Origin: Paulinella micropora
Lineage: Eukaryota > Cercozoa > Imbricatea > Euglyphida
Direction of reading: 5' to 3'
Length of the DNA: 64,000 bases
Assembly (NCBI GenBank): GCA_009731375.1
Contig: BJOX01000269.1
Coordinates: 245,228 to 309,227 of the forward strand
Shown piece by piece: positions 62,986 to 64,000 of this stretch. Each line of letters begins with the position of its first letter. The first letter of the stretch is position 1. The notes beneath the pieces were generated by a model. The model was not told the DNA's origin, did no database searches, and worked only from the letters and a program-made list of their open reading frames with translations. Position numbers and translations under genes: made by a program.

Positions 62986-64000
62986 TTAATATCCAAACGG
63001 CAGTGTTTCAATCGCATTCTCTACAATACCGATAACTTGTCTTTTTGTATATGTAAAACTAAATATCTTTTCTAAGTATTCGCTTGTTATTTTTTTCTTT
63101 TGTTTGTCTCGCGTTATCTTGTTGTTTTCTATTATAACTACTTTTCCAGACTTCTCAATTCGCTTAGCAATCCTTAATTCTTCCTCAGTCTCTAACAAGT
63201 CCGCCAGTTCATTTTTACCCTTCTCAAATAAATCTGTGTTTTTAATACCAAGCCCGCAACTGATTACACTTAACATATTAGGTAAGTTTAAGGCCTTCTT
63301 CGTCTCATAATTCATACTAAATCCTTTTACTTTCATACAGACTTTGCCGTTATGTAATAAGTATCCGTAGCACTTTGCCCCGCCTCCAATGAAGGTCTTT
63401 ATCTTGGCTCCCTTTAATTCATCTGTCCAGTCCCCGAGTAGTTTGCCCGTCTTTACATCATCTTCGCCTTTCGTCAGGTCTGTGGTATATATTACACTAT
63501 CCGTATCGTGGTATAGAATTCTCCTGCCTAGTCTGTCCATCATCTCATAAAGTCTCATTCTCGCGTGGCAGGTAGTAAATAGAGCAACTACAATATTTGT
63601 CTTAATCGGGTCGCTGACCGCATCCTGTTTTAAATCATAACTGGCCTCTATTATTTCGTCGTTGATTATGTTAATATTTATGTTATCCACTGATTTATCG
63701 TTCATTAGTTTGTATAGGGTTTCCTTATCCCTTATCATTTTGTTTTGTTTTTTGTTCTGCTTCTCTCCAAACTTACCCCACAAGGAGTTCAAGCACAACT
63801 TAGCCACCGCACGGCGACCTGAGTTTTCTTCTATTTTGTTTTCATCCATCTTAACACCCATTTTGATTTCCATACTGCTTATGTAGTTTTGTTTTTCCTC
63901 GGCCGTATTGCATCCTGCTGGATATTCACTTGATTCCTGCTTAACCTTCAAGAATGTTTTTATGTATTCCTTGAATAGGCTACTGCTCTGTTCTTTCCAG
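62986..64000 (-). CDS. PolB: Family B DNA polymerase, protein-primed type (C-terminal part)
   Basis: The frame is open to the right edge of the window, so the N-terminus (exonuclease and early polymerase domain) lies outside. Visible polymerase motifs: KLCLNSLWGKFGE (motif B, K...NS.YG) and YHDTDSVIY (motif C, the DTDS metal-binding carboxylates). A KVKGF-type thumb motif follows. The size and spacing fit polinton/adenovirus-like protein-primed PolB, which replicates linear genomes with terminal inverted repeats. The first element lacks this gene and has a primase-helicase instead. Confidence 0.85.
   Translation of the reverse strand, partial: WKEQSSSLFKEYIKTFLKVKQESSEYPAGCNTAEEKQNYISSMEIKMGVKMDENKIEENSGRRAVAKLCLNSLWGKFGEKQNKKQNKMIRDKETLYKLMNDKSVDNININIINDEIIEASYDLKQDAVSDPIKTNIVVALFTTCHARMRLYEMMDRLGRRILYHDTDSVIYTTDLTKGEDDVKTGKLLGDWTDELKGAKIKTFIGGGAKCYGYLLHNGKVCMKVKGFSMNYETKKALNLPNMLSVISCGLGIKNTDLFEKGKNELADLLETEEELRIAKRIEKSGKVVIIENNKITRDKQKKKITSEYLEKIFSFTYTKRQVIGIVENAIETLPFGY

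Larger units (their letters stand above)
59552..64000. mobile_element. Second, different PLV-like fragment (left-truncated, open at right)
   Basis: The block is AT-rich, with dense intronless genes: a second major capsid protein missing its N-terminus, a homologue of 13432-14666, small ExoX-motif genes and a family B polymerase. No terminal inverted repeat appears at 59552; the join lies inside the capsid gene. Either an old recombination truncated the element or contigs were misjoined. Confidence 0.8.

Overview
The window is a scaffold from a eukaryote with an intron-rich, very repeat-rich nuclear genome, probably an alga or other protist. It holds GT-AG introns, a MYND-finger protein, a CACTA-type transposase, retroelement remains, and long arrays of ATGT, AGC, GA and ATGATG-type repeats. 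Species cannot be named from sequence. N runs and duplicated contig ends show a draft assembly.

The centrepiece is an almost complete integrated polinton-like virus (PLV) at about 8,497-33,421, bounded by roughly 0.9-1.0 kb terminal inverted repeats. Inside are, in order: two unknown genes; an N6/N4 DNA methyltransferase; a tyrosine recombinase with telomere-resolvase-like features; a broken surface-type gene; minor and major capsid proteins; the packaging ATPase; a large phospholipase-A2-domain virion protein; small virion or membrane proteins; a giant tail-fibre-like gene ending in an S74 chaperone domain; and a primase-SF3 helicase. The capsid, methyltransferase and PLA2 genes are open. 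The ATPase, fibre, primase-helicase, surface-type gene and several small genes carry frameshifts or in-frame stops, so this copy looks decayed or is a consensus of several copies.

A second, different PLV fragment starts abruptly at about 59,552 inside a host repeat and runs off the right end. It has the C-terminal part of another major capsid protein, a homologue of the first element's surface-type gene, small genes with an ExoX-like C-terminal motif, and a protein-primed-type family B DNA polymerase. The two elements share several accessory genes but use different replication machinery (primase-helicase versus PolB).

Host and transposon regions: 1-8.5 kb has a tRNA-derived SINE-like repeat, AT-rich tandem repeats and a multi-exon minus-strand gene whose introns are built of mini- and microsatellites. 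33.4-41 kb has a MYND gene, a SET-like gene duplicated around a 10-N gap, and a CACTA/Tnp2 transposase in pieces. 41.1-43.2 kb is a satellite with higher-order repeats. 43.2-45.8 kb is a Gag-like region. 46.7-53.2 kb is a degenerate retroelement with a reverse transcriptase inactivated by a 94-bp duplication. 53.4-54.3 kb is degenerate repeats, 55.1-58.8 kb holds unrecognised T/S-rich open frames, and 58.9-59.55 kb is a 327-bp tandem repeat into which the second viral piece is joined.
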